Assembly (NCBI GenBank): GCA_037783545.1
Contig: JBBELK010000557.1
Span: 62,001-126,000 of the forward strand
Direction: 5' to 3'
DNA: 64,000 nucleotides
Source of the DNA: Henricia sp. BOLD:AAB3569
Taxonomy: Eukaryota > Echinodermata > Asteroidea > Spinulosida > Echinasteridae
Position numbers and translations under genes: made by a program. The notes beneath the pieces are model-generated. The model was not told where the DNA came from and ran no database searches. It saw only the letters and a list, made by a program, of their open reading frames with translations. Shown here in pieces: positions 12,301-22,384 of this stretch (its first letter is position 1; each line of letters opens with the position of its first letter).

Positions 12301-13200
12301 AATTGCTTCTATGAAGAAAGTAGCATGTCTTGGCCACCGTAGTTTTCAGCCTTTGGCACGGTGCGTCATTATACATGCCCGACTTCCGTGCACATCTGAA
12401 CTGACACGATGCAAAATTTTGCTTGTGCAGCAGAAACTAGATGAGCTTGTGCCTTGAAGATCGTCATGGTACAATATTATACTTTACTGAAAATAAATGT
12501 AATGTAAAAGTATCAATACATTCATTAGTTTCCCAACATTCATTAGTTTTTCCTCGTGGATACAAAACATATTAGACAGGCCACCCGTTTTTCTCACACA
12601 TCTCGCAATTTTCTGACTCCTCAATTTAGGTTTTTGCATTGAATCTGCAGTTACTGATGCTTGATGTGTCATTTTAAGTAAAACAAAATACAGACTTTGG
12701 AGGCGATATGCGAATCATACTAGTATTATATATCACTATACATGTAGTACCGAACCATTTTTACCAATGCTGAGGTATATGGAATGCGTATGCGTACAGA
12801 GGGGAGAGGGTGTTGGAGCCACTGCGTACGTCATGCATACAGGGAGGAGTGGGTGTGTGGGGGTGGTCTAAAAAGTCGGCATTTCATGCGTACGTACTTT
12901 ATGGATGGTCCCTAATCAGCTTTAAAATGAAACAAGCTTGGGATGACATTTTTCTCTCATCCCAAATATAATAAAAAGGGATGTATAATGGAGCCCCATG
13001 GTCAGGGGTAATGATAGTGTAGGCACCTTGATTGAGGCTTCCCTGGATAGGTACAGGTCCGCGGTATAAGATCAAATTATCATTTTCCAATGAAAATAAA
13101 ATGTAATCGTCACTGTAACCTAATCCACCCTGACAGCCACGTGTGTTATTGGTACTGACGGCACTGACCCAGAAGACTGCGCCCTTCTGCTAGCTTGAAA
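12301..13200. other. Upstream region of the secreted-protein gene
   Basis: No exon recognised. A dispersed repeat (12777-12910) has an inverted copy at 26555-26690. The rest is AT-rich single-copy-looking DNA that probably includes the promoter of the gene starting near 13230. Confidence 0.5.
12777..12910 (-). repeat. Dispersed repeat, GTACGTACTTTATGGATGG family, copy 1
   Basis: About 130 bp including ATGCGTACGTACTTTATGGA and a G-rich GGAGGAGTGGG centre. The reverse complement is recognisable at 26555-26690. Likely a small mobile element. Confidence 0.55.
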
Positions 13201-13201
13201 C

Positions 13202-13208
13202 TATAAAA
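13202..13208 (+). promoter_or_regulatory. Candidate TATA box
   Basis: TATAAAA in the context AAACTATAAAAAGCCC, about 30 bp ahead of a plausible transcription start near 13232 and 100 bp ahead of a consensus splice donor. No other promoter element is certain. Confidence 0.55.
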
Positions 13209-13231
13209 AGCCCAGCTTGCTCCAGTGATGA

Positions 13232-13300
13232 TCCATGGAACATTGTTTTTCTGAACACAACCAAAACTGCTCTGCGTCAGATCCGACAACTGCAACAAGA
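13232..13300 (+). other. Probable non-coding exon 1 (5'UTR)
   Basis: Inferred between the TATA box and a donor AACAAGA|GTGAGTAG at 13300/13301. The next acceptor is TTCCAG at 13825. The start coordinate is estimated as about 25-30 bp after the TATA box. Confidence 0.45.
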
Positions 13301-13516
13301 GTGAGTAGCAAGTAACAATTAATTTAATCGAAATTTTACGTTTCCCCGTTATAAATGTGGTCAGATTGTCAAAGATATTTGCTTGAAATTTCCACTATGA
13401 AACTTTAACGAAACCTTGACAAAGCCTTGAGCGAAACCTGCCCGAAATCTGGCAAAGCCTTGGGAAAGCTTTGACAAAATAATTAATTATGGGCTGTTTT
13501 CTCTTGCCATGTTATC

Positions 13517-13786
13517 CCGGCCGTGTTGTTGTTGTTGTTTATTTTATGGCATCTTCGGCAACTAAGGCCCTTTATGCCATCAACTATACGGTTTTAGCTT
13601 TAACTATACTATATTATCAACTTGAGATGACGAAGAAGGAGTTGCAGTTTTATAAGTGGGAGGAAAACCCCCAGAGAAATGCCCCAGGGGAAAACCCACC
13701 CAAGTAGGGACTGCAAACCCAATCCACATGCACGCTCCGGATTCGAACCTGGGACGCCAGAGGTGAAAGGCGAGGCCGGCCGTGTT
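13517..13786 (-). mobile_element. tRNA-derived SINE with (AAC)n tail, intronic
   Basis: Minus-strand SINE of about 248 bp (13528-13775) inside the first intron. Read on the minus strand it has a B box GGTTCGAATCC, an internal body and a 3' (AAC)n tail (the GTTGTTGTT run at 13525-13539). An exact 11-bp target duplication CCGGCCGTGTT flanks it at 13517-13527 and 13776-13786. A second copy is at 42794-43071. Confidence 0.85.
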
Positions 13787-13825
13787 AATACTTGTTTATG
13801 TGACATATCTGAATTATAGTTCCAG

Positions 13826-13897
13826 TCAGAATGAAGACTTTGGTCTGTCTCCTTGTAGTCTGCTTGGCAATCGCCGTCGTCACTTCATCCCACCCAG
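13826..13897 (+). CDS. Exon 2: signal peptide of a secreted protein
   Basis: ATG at 13831 opens MKTLVCLLVVCLAIAVVTSS followed by HP: a positive n-region, a hydrophobic core and small residues before a likely cleavage site near residues 19-21. The exon starts after the acceptor TTCCAG (13825) and ends at 13897 with the donor CACCCAG|GTAGGC, giving 22 codons plus one base (phase 1). All FAMeT-like exons downstream begin in phase 1, so they can be joined to this exon in frame; that joining spans a 12-kb intron and is inference. TATA box and 5'UTR exon lie just upstream. Alternative: the signal peptide belongs to a different gene whose later exons I do not recognise. Confidence 0.65.
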
Positions 13898-14360
13898 GTA
13901 GGCTTGTTTAATACAGCTACTTCTGTGAATAGTGTTTTATATTTTCGACCAGTTTTGTGACAAGGTCACGAGTTTTGTGACTCGTTTTACACTTATCTTT
14001 ATCTTTGTTTTACTGCCTATCAGTTTTAATTTTAATTCATTTTGTATTATTTTGTTTGTTTGCTGTTTGGGTTTTTTTAATTTAAAAGTTATCTATCACG
14101 AACAACGTTATTTTATTTTATTGTGGTTTTACTTTAGGTAATTGTTATTTTTATTTCATTTTAAAAGTTTGTATTAGAAAATGTTAAACAAAATGTACTT
14201 TATATTATTTTATTGTTTTCATTATAACAGGGCCTCTATGAAAACCATATTACAATTAATAGACCAATCCAGTAAGCTCCGCCCATTTTGGAATTGACCA
14301 CTTACAGCCTCAGGTTGAGGTAACCAAAAGGTGGATCTCTATTTTGGTGGCACGCGTGAG
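13898..14360. other. Start of long intron, AT-rich, no feature
   Basis: Low-complexity TTTTATTTT-rich sequence after the donor at 13898; no exon or element recognised. Confidence 0.5.
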
Positions 14361-14623
14361 TTTTGGTCCTACAATACTGGTCCTGGACCATAAGCCCAAT
14401 TTTCTAAATTTTCTTTAACACATTAAACACTCTAAACAAAGACTACATTTTTTTCTGGCTCTTTCAAGCTTCTAACTACTTTATCTTTTAAAACAAAGTA
14501 ACGAGTATTGCACAAAATTGGTCACAAATGGGAATCGAACCAGGGACATTCATAACAGAAGTCTATCCCTCTAACCACTACACCAAACGAACTCGCTGTA
14601 AGCTCATCACTTTTTAATGAATT
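14361..14623 (-). mobile_element. tRNA-derived SINE, second family, copy 1
   Basis: On the minus strand it shows an A-box-like TGGTGTAGTGGTTAGAGGGA and a B box GGTTCGATTCCC, followed by a body ending in GGACCAGTATTGTAGGACC. The same roughly 265-bp sequence occurs on the plus strand at 34301-34570. Distinct from the (AAC)n family. Confidence 0.8.
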
Positions 14624-16290
14624 CAACCCTAACCCCTGACACCTAACCCTTTATCCATACCATAGTCTCTTCTCAAGACGTTCTCATATGGTCTGTAATA
14701 ACAACGAATAATGGTCTACGACCATTATTGTAGGCCAGAATCTCATACAGGTGACCCAAGTCCTAAACATTTTGTGCGCAGAGATACGGCAAACTGCAGC
14801 ACGAATGACGCAAAAACACATCATTTTTATTAGCGCCCAGGTGTAATACGATGAGGTGTTAATTATGGTTCGGATAACTAACAGGACACAAGGACTTCTG
14901 GATTTATGATTGTAGAAAACAATGGATTATTTATTATTGACACTGAACTTGATCATAATGATTGGCAGCCATACTAATCACATGAGGTTCGAAATCCCAT
15001 AATACTACACAGGCAGGCCATCCCAGAGTACAGAGTTCAAGAGTAAGGAGGCCCATCAAGGTCATTACAATAACTATACAATGTGTATAGGGGAATCCCG
15101 TTACCCTCCCCTCATAAGTTGACGTGTAGGAGAGAAATACAATGCTTGGTTAGCAAAAGGCATTTTGCAGTCTATGACAATTCACAAAATGATCCGTTAT
15201 CAAGATTACTCACATTCAGTCTGATGTGAAATAGCCCACTGAAAAACTACTTTAACTTCAAAACTTTCAATGTACCTTGAACTGTGCACACTTTTGACTT
15301 TTCAAAAGAAGGCATACTCCGTATGATTCTCCATGTGCACAAACTTACATGTACATGTAAAACTTCATGAAAGTACTTTCTTCCATTTTTCGAAAAAGAA
15401 ATTTGTTTTGCATTTTTTTTAAAAGCAAAATATTACCAAAAACGTTTGTCCAAAACGTTTGAACTTTTTGTTTCATTACAACAAATTTCGAGTACAGCAA
15501 AATTAAAGGTGCATGTAATTTCAGTACAGTTGACGCTTTTTTGTGTGTTTCATTCTCTTCGCTTCGCTCATTCGAATGAAAAGAAGTTTTATTCTAAACC
15601 AACCTCAATAAAGACAAGGAAAACAAGTACTTGAATTTTAATTATCTTATTATACAGTATGCGATGGGGCCTGTGTTCGGATGCCAACTCCCTTTATAAC
15701 ACCTTTACTTTATAACAAATTTAACTATATTTACACCATAATCAGAACACATATCGAAAAATTTCAATGAGCTATGAGATTTAGGCAAAATCACGTTGGA
15801 AGATTTAGAACGGTGAACTCTCCAGGAACATGGCAAGGCTTCCGGTACCAGTCCATGCAGCAAGGCTGCAGGCACTCGGAAGCCTATGCCACGAAAAAAA
15901 AACAACATTTATTTCACGAGGAAACGTGGGTGCATCCTAGGATACCGAAAGAGGGTGCACTCCCTTGTTCATTGCCCCATTACCTGGATTGCTCAGAGAG
16001 GTGTTTGAATTGGTTTCTTAGCGAGAAAGTCTAAGTTTAACTGAAACAAAAATAAATACATCTTGCAATAAGTATGAATCAAAATAAAGATTACTCGCTT
16101 CCCTCTGGAACTAAACAGTTAGCCCTCAACTGTGTGAGCTCAAGACATTCGTGTCATTTATAAATATAGAAAGTGAACGAGTTATTCTGATAAATAGTTA
16201 ATTATACGTGGTATGAACTCCTGTACATGTATTAACAACCCTTTAGGCTCTTTGGATTAAATTTGTTTTAAAGAATAATCATAATTAAAG
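14624..16290. other. Intron DNA, nothing recognised
   Basis: Several short open frames but no domain, exon signature or element termini that I can support. A short echo of the SINE end (ACCATTATTGTAGGCC) occurs near 14722. Confidence 0.4.
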
Positions 16291-16299
16291 TAATAGAAA

Positions 16300-16860
16300 G
16301 CAAATCAATGAATGGATGGTCTAGTGTAATTATTGCAACACGCATATTTGCAAAAGAACTTTAGTGAAGTATATCTAGACACAAACCGATATTAAATGCA
16401 GAATAAGAGCATGCGTATTGAAATCAAATTTGTTATTGATTGAAAGCATCATTATGAAAGTACACAAAGAGCAAGTGAGTGGTCTTATAGGGCGATTACT
16501 GAATTGCAACATGTTGATGTCACTGCAAATGAACCTCAGTGAACTATTCTAGACTTTACATCGACGTTAAAGGGAATTATAGCTCTGCTTTAAAAACAAC
16601 AAGCTTCAGGGAACTTAAGATTTGTGGAAATTATGGACAAACGGAAACGTTTATTTAGATTAATAAGGTGAATATTTGTTGATAAATTATCAAAATACAA
16701 AGGAAGAAGAGCAATAGCCCTCCAGGCTCTTCGGATTATCTGTCCGGTTTCAATCCAGTCTTGACTAGTTTTAAACATATCAAATTCTAGTTTTAAAACA
16801 AATCTCAAACAAGCCAATATAACGCCTCCTCGGATTATCTGTCCGGCTTCACTTCATTAT
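16300..16860. repeat. Weak diverged tandem duplications
   Basis: Two diverged copies of a block around 16340 and 16495 (ATT-TTGCAACA..., CTTTAGTGAA / CCTCAGTGAA..., TCTAGAC), and CGGATTATCTGTCCGG repeated near 16730 and 16833. Old, low-identity repeats. Confidence 0.4.
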
Positions 16861-16970
16861 ACTGACCCTCTCGCAATGTTCTTAAAATTGAACGAAACCT
16901 TTTTTTTCTTCTTTTTTAAAAACATACATACATACATATCCTTTTTTACCAAATTTCTCAATTTTTTTTT

Positions 16971-16993
16971 GGGGGGGGGGGGGGGGGGGGGGG
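16971..16993 (+). repeat. Poly-G tract (23 G)
   Basis: An uninterrupted run of 23 G preceded by 9 T. Prone to length error in sequencing and able to form quadruplex structure. Confidence 0.9.
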
Positions 16994-17439
16994 ACATCTA
17001 ATACAAATTCACGACAGCTATTATAGCTCAAAAGCCGCTTCTTAATGGGCTTATGCCATCTTTGGCTTGGATAATATGATTAATCAAATTAAGAAAACAC
17101 AAGTTTTAACCGAGTATGAGCCTAGCGGGGTTCCATTATAAATAAATATATTACGTCGCAATCAGCGACCCGAGCGTGATTGACACCGGGGTACTAAACT
17201 TTTTTTTGTACCGGCGATCGGTCAAAGTTTTGACGAATTCATCTGACTTTTCTACGAATTACGGCCGTGCAAAAGAGGGCTTTTTTTCCCGCTGCCATTT
17301 CCACGGCTTCTATCACATAGGCTATACAAGACTCTAGCTCTCGTTTTTAGAAATTTTAGGGTATAAATACCCTTGGAATGTTGTATATTCAATGCCGGTC
17401 ACGTCACCCCTTTTCCATGTCTGTCTATCAAAATAGCAC

Positions 17440-18135
17440 TTTTTGGCATAAGATTTGTAAAATTAATTCAAACTTAACAATTTTTGGATGTTTTATCAAA
17501 ATTGTCAATGTGACCTCATACGTAAAGTTTCGGTCAATTCATGTCACATCGTCATTTTTTTGCCAAAAATGAAAAAATTAAGTTTACGCTTGTGCACAAG
17601 CAAGGTCCATCAAAATATCATGTTTTAGCATAAGATTTGTAAAATTTATTCAAACTTTACAATTTGTTGATGTTTTATCAAAATTGTCAATGTGACCTCA
17701 TACGTAAAGTTTCGGTTAATTCTTATGTCGCATGGTCATTTTTTGGCCAAAAATGAAAAATTGCATTTTACGCTTGATTTGTGCACAGCTCAGGAACTCA
17801 AAAGTGACATTTTTGGCCCTTACATGAACATTTTTGCAAAGAGGGAATTTTTCTTGCATTATGTGACTCAGATACTTGGTTCGCAATCTCAAAGCAAATT
17901 TGGGTGAATTCCGTCGGAACGTTTTAATTTTGGGTCCAAATAGAGTACTTTTCCACTCTTAGCCATTTGTGCACACTGTGCACAAGCAAAGTCCATCAAA
18001 ATATCACTTTTTAGCATAAGATTTGTAAAATTTATTCAAACTTTACAATTTGTTGTTGTTTTATCAAAATTCAAGTAAATGTGACCTCATACGTAAAGTT
18101 TTGGTCAATTGTGATGTCGCATAATTTCGGGGTCA
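17440..18135. repeat. Diverged tandem repeats, period about 184 bp and longer
   Basis: The block GCATAAGATTTGTAAAATT...TTTATCAAAATT...GTGACCTCATACGTAAAGTTT occurs at about 17445, 17629 and 18011. The first two are 184 bp apart; the third is separated by an extra 200 bp of unrelated sequence. Confidence 0.75.
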
Positions 18136-18439
18136 AAAAGGAAAAAAATGCTTTTTACACCCTCTTTTTACATGAGTTGTGGCTGTGTTTTTTTTTTTTT
18201 ACAGCTTCACGTCGTCAGCATATAGTGCACCGTCATCTTAGCTGGCTGGGCGGGCCGCCGCGTCGCTAGCGCTGAGGCGCCAACCTCGTGAAGATATAAT
18301 GTTTGAGTCCATTCTGTGGGGGAAACAAAACGTTAGCGTTAGCGTTTAATAAAAACAAAATGAGGACTTGTGTATGACAAAGCAAAAATCAATGTATGCT
18401 TTGGTTGAATATTAAAGAATTGGTTTTTGATAAAACCTG

Positions 18440-19260
18440 TTGAAGGATTTCCTGAGCGCTACTAACAGTTCCCCAGCGCAGCAAAATATTTCCCCATGGC
18501 GCATGGCCCGCGCGCTGCAAACGAATTTCCCCTTGCGAGCAGCTAGCGATTCGCTAGACAGTTTCTCCATGGCTAGACAGAATACACACCCTTTTCGTGC
18601 AGTGGCTGCTTTGCCTCGAAATTGGAATCACAAAAAAATTGAGGGCGCTACATACGCCACAGCCGGCAAGCTAGCGACCTTCGATCAAGCGACTGTAACA
18701 GAAATATTCCCTTATTCAAAGGACTCTAGTCCACTATAGTCGATTGATCAAAGTAGCTTGCCGGCTGGCATAGAGCGCCCCCGCCGTTATGCATACGGAC
18801 AGAAACATTTGCGCAGAAAAAGCTTGGTCGGAAAATCACGTGAGACAAAACCATTATTTTCCAATCATGCACATCTATGACACAATTAGCTTGAAATTAT
18901 TGTGTGTTGTTGCAATTCCGAGGCAAAATGAGAAACAGCCCCTACATATGAAAAAGGGTGTTCACAGACTAACGATTCGCTAGCGCTGAAGGAGATTCCC
19001 CCCGCGCTAGCGCTGCAAGTGCAAACAATTCCATGCAAACCATGAAGTAAGGGAACATGTGCAAACGATGCGAGCGGCCGCATATCTAGTATCTCCCGAG
19101 CGCTGCAGCACTGCGCTGCATTTCACTTTCCATAGCCGGCCGGCCCCAAACGAATTTCCCGGCGCGGCCACCGCAATTTCACGAGCGCTGCAAACCACAC
19201 ATCGGACCGTCTCCTTTATCGCCCGTACCGCGTACCGTTGCGTCGATCTCTGTTCACTCT
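18440..19260. other. GC-rich region with repeated GCGCTGCAAACGAATTTCCC-type motifs
   Basis: Motifs such as GCGCTGCAAACGAATTTCCC (18512), GCTAGCGCTGCAAGTGCAAAC (19004, beginning cut here) and AAACGAATTTCCCGG (19148) recur, with CTAGCGATTCGCTAG palindromes. An inverted pair AGCCGGCAAGCTA / TAGCTTGCCGGCT spans 18661-18766. Open frames here give no domain. Probably a degraded element; function unknown. Confidence 0.4.
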
Positions 19261-19599
19261 TCTTGGTCTAGATCCTGCAAGGTAGGCATAATAACGTTCA
19301 CCTGTCAATCATTTGATTAGATTAACCACGAAACCTCAAATAAGTCTATAGCGGGCGTCATTACGATTGAATTAACTCACCGCAAAGTTAATGAGGAAAC
19401 CCGACTCGGTTAAACTACGATGAAAGTTATTTACACAGGTTTTAACCGAAAAAGCACCGAGAACAACTCGGTTAAATTGTGAGCAATTTACAGCAGCCTT
19501 TTAACACGATATTTAACCGATAAATTCACGGTTAAAATGCGGGTGTTTATTTTTTTTACCGAGAAACGTCGATTTTAACCGAGGAGATTTTCATTACAT

Positions 19600-19909
19600 T
19601 CAAGACTTGCTACAAGTCCGCACGTGAGACCGAGTCTCAGGTCAACAGGTAACACGCTCTATGTCCCCAGAACCCGTCTGGTAACCTATGGGGATAGGGC
19701 ATTTCCTAGTTATGCACCCCGTCTTTGGAATTCTTTGCCAGATGAGCTGAGAGCCACACGTGATCTTTCTGTCTTTAAACGTCATTTAAAGACATTTCTT
19801 TTTCACCAGGCTTTTCACAACAATTAGTGACTTTCTTTCTTGACCTGGCGCCTCTGAATGGCCTCCAGATATTGTGCGCCTAATAAGTGCTTTGCTATTA
19901 TTATTATTG
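19600..19909 (+). pseudogene. 3' end of a non-LTR retrotransposon (LINE)
   Basis: An open frame from about 19624 to 19827 encodes RTRLVTYGDRAFPSYAPRLW followed by NSLPDELR and FKRHLKTFLF, the typical C-terminal tail of CR1/L2-like reverse transcriptase ORFs. A short 3'UTR follows and ends in an (ATT)n tail at about 19896-19909. It is 5'-truncated: polymerase and endonuclease are absent. A dead insertion in the intron. Confidence 0.85.
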
Positions 19910-21160
19910 TCGGATGGTGAGAAAATCATCCTCAATATAAATGCACTTGTATTTTATGCAGTGTACACAAATAGTGCCTCCATTCTTTAGTCAGAGGCCA
20001 CCTTAAAATTCTCCCCTATTTTTGTGACTCGGCACAAAATTCTGCTGACCAAACACAGTCACATATATGTGTAAATGACCTGTGGTTACCCTCTCTAGTA
20101 CACGTAAACAAGTTTATGTTCTTTGACTCAAGGATAACCTTCTGGGACAAACTATTTTTAGTATGCTTATGTCAACTTTAAGGGGTCCGAGTAATAAATC
20201 TGGCTAGTCCAAGGATCTGAGATCTGTTTTGAGACTCAGCACAAAATTCTGCTGACCAAACACGAAGTCACATGACTACTAACTTAGGACCAATCAGCCA
20301 GTGGCCAACTCACATGATCGCTGAATTCCTAGCCAATGAGGGTTCACCTCATGAATAAAGAGCAGGTCTTAGAACAATAAATTGATCACATGACCCTTCC
20401 ACAACCCTATGGGCGTGGCCAAATTATCTTTATAAGGGCATGTATTTGGCCTGACATGCCGCTCTGTATGTACAAGCCGCTATGCTGCTTATCACTAAGC
20501 TGAGCCATATTTGGGTAAGTTTCTTTCCATTTTATTTTAGTGAATTGCAAATGCATATATTTACAATAAGTAATCGTTTGAGAGAATTTTGTTTGAGTCT
20601 AGTTGTTATTCTAGATTTATGTTGATAAGGATTTAGTTGTTCTGGTGATTTGTATAAGGTTATCCCTTTGAATTACTTTCTTGTGAATTGCTTGCACGAT
20701 GTTATCTTTCAAGTACGAACTTGGTGGAAGTTTATCTAGACCATGCAATGAATGAACCTTGCATTGTCAAATTTTTGGAATGATTACTATATACTGCATT
20801 TAATTATGAAGACAAAACTGCACTGAGTTTTGGTCTTGTTTTTGTTTAGCTATGGCGCTACCTGTACCTGGAGATGACTGTACTAATGTAGTATATAAAA
20901 CACCCCAGCTCCGGTACCCAGGGATCCGTATCCGTATAGTACTCGAACTCCGTTATGCTATCATCATTATTCGACCGCGATGATACCCGCTTATAGATTC
21001 GTGCACTTTTAGGATTTGATCAACTTTATTTCTAGTCCACTTGGTTTGTGATCCGTTTACCGCTCGATGGATCTATTCATCATGTGTATCTGTTAGACTG
21101 TGTTGTATTTTGTGGTGAGACTGAATAATAACAGTATACAGTAGCGAACCAAGAACTGGA
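19910..21160. other. Intron DNA with one dispersed duplication
   Basis: CAAAATTCTGCTGACCAAAC appears at about 20035 and again near 20241 in similar surroundings. A weak TATA-like TTTATAAG at 20429 is followed by a donor-like GGTAAGTTT near 20515, but nothing shows a transcript. No domain recognised. Confidence 0.35.
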
Positions 21161-21169
21161 CTGTGCGTC

Positions 21170-21990
21170 GGCTTCCGTTTATTTGGTCGTGACGATCCCG
21201 TATGAACACTCGTACGAAATTCCCATCATACGATATTATTATTATTATTATAACTATAAGACTGCACACAGAAAAAAGACTACGGGCCTCTGTAAAGTGG
21301 AATGAATGAAGGCTGGAAAGCTGAGGACCCAAAAAAGAAAACCTCTGAATATGACTTCTGTGTCTTTTAATACGTTTGTCGTACGATTATTTTTGTCGTG
21401 CGATTGTCGCAAGACAAAACAACCATCGTACGAGTATCGCACTCGCAGGACCATCGTACGTCAATCGTACGACGGTATTCTCTCGTACCCTCTCCGGAAT
21501 TATGGCCATCATGCACTTCTTCTGCAACATGGACAGCAACGTGAAGCAATGTGTACTCTTCGACGTCCTGAATGAGCGATTTATTTAGATATAGAAGATC
21601 CCTGCATTTATAGCAACGGAGGTAGACTTCCTGCAATCTCACGATTGTTTTGCGACTGTTGCACAAGGATATTTTTGTCGCAGGATAATCCTGCTTTGAT
21701 CCCATATCCCACGATAATCCTGCAATAATCGTAAGACCATCCTACGACATGCGTGCGAATATCGTACGATTTTAAGTGCCTTGAAAGACCTATTAATAGT
21801 ATGATAACCGTACGCATGTCGTAGGAACGTTGTAGGACAGTCATACAATTATGCTACGACATGGCTACGAGCGAAAATCCCCCACAACATTTTGATTTTG
21901 GTCCGGACCAAAACCTCACAACAGTCCTCTACGACGCTATCTTTTGTCAGAGAACACCCAGATATCGGAGGACAGTCTTGCGACTATCGC
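21170..21990. mobile_element. Region dense in TCGTACGA-type motifs (putative transposon debris)
   Basis: Many variants of ATCGTACGA, TCGTGCGATTGTCG, ATCGTACGTCAATCGTACGA and CCTACGACATGCGTGCGA are concentrated here on both strands, together with a short (TTA)n run at 21234-21252. Such clusters of short, often palindromic motifs resemble subterminal repeats of DNA transposons. Termini not identified. Confidence 0.4.
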
Positions 21991-22384
21991 ACGATTTTGC
22001 TTTATTTTCTGTCGTTGACCCGTCGTAACCCGTCGAGATGTGGAAATACACACTTCTGGAGGGCGCACTTCTCAGAGTTTCTGTATTCAATTAATCCTAC
22101 TATAGTCATTTATTACTGTAGTTTAATAAGAGGTTCACAGATTGTAATACATGTGAAAGGAATGTTGTATGGAATGACAACAATGAACTTAGAATTAGAA
22201 CTTCAAATTTTCCTTGTTATAAGCAGAAGGTTGTTTTAACAATGTTCTTATTATTGAGGTTTGACTAGATGAGCACAATAATGGCGATTATGATGTTGGT
22301 GACGTCAACTGCAACCCAAGAATATTTATAAATGTGCGCCTGCATATTACATGAATAAATATATTACGCTAAATTAAATATACT

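Noticed and set aside
13528-13775. Possible genuine tRNA gene
   Set aside because: Only A- and B-box-like parts and no complete cloverleaf; target duplications and a tail show a SINE.
13609-13806. Minus-strand frame in the intron (also 42871-43059)
   Set aside because: It lies inside the (AAC)n SINE; not a gene.
20429-20520. TATA-like box followed by a donor-like GGTAAGTTT, possible second promoter
   Set aside because: No downstream exon with a recognisable product and no start codon context; kept only as a remark.
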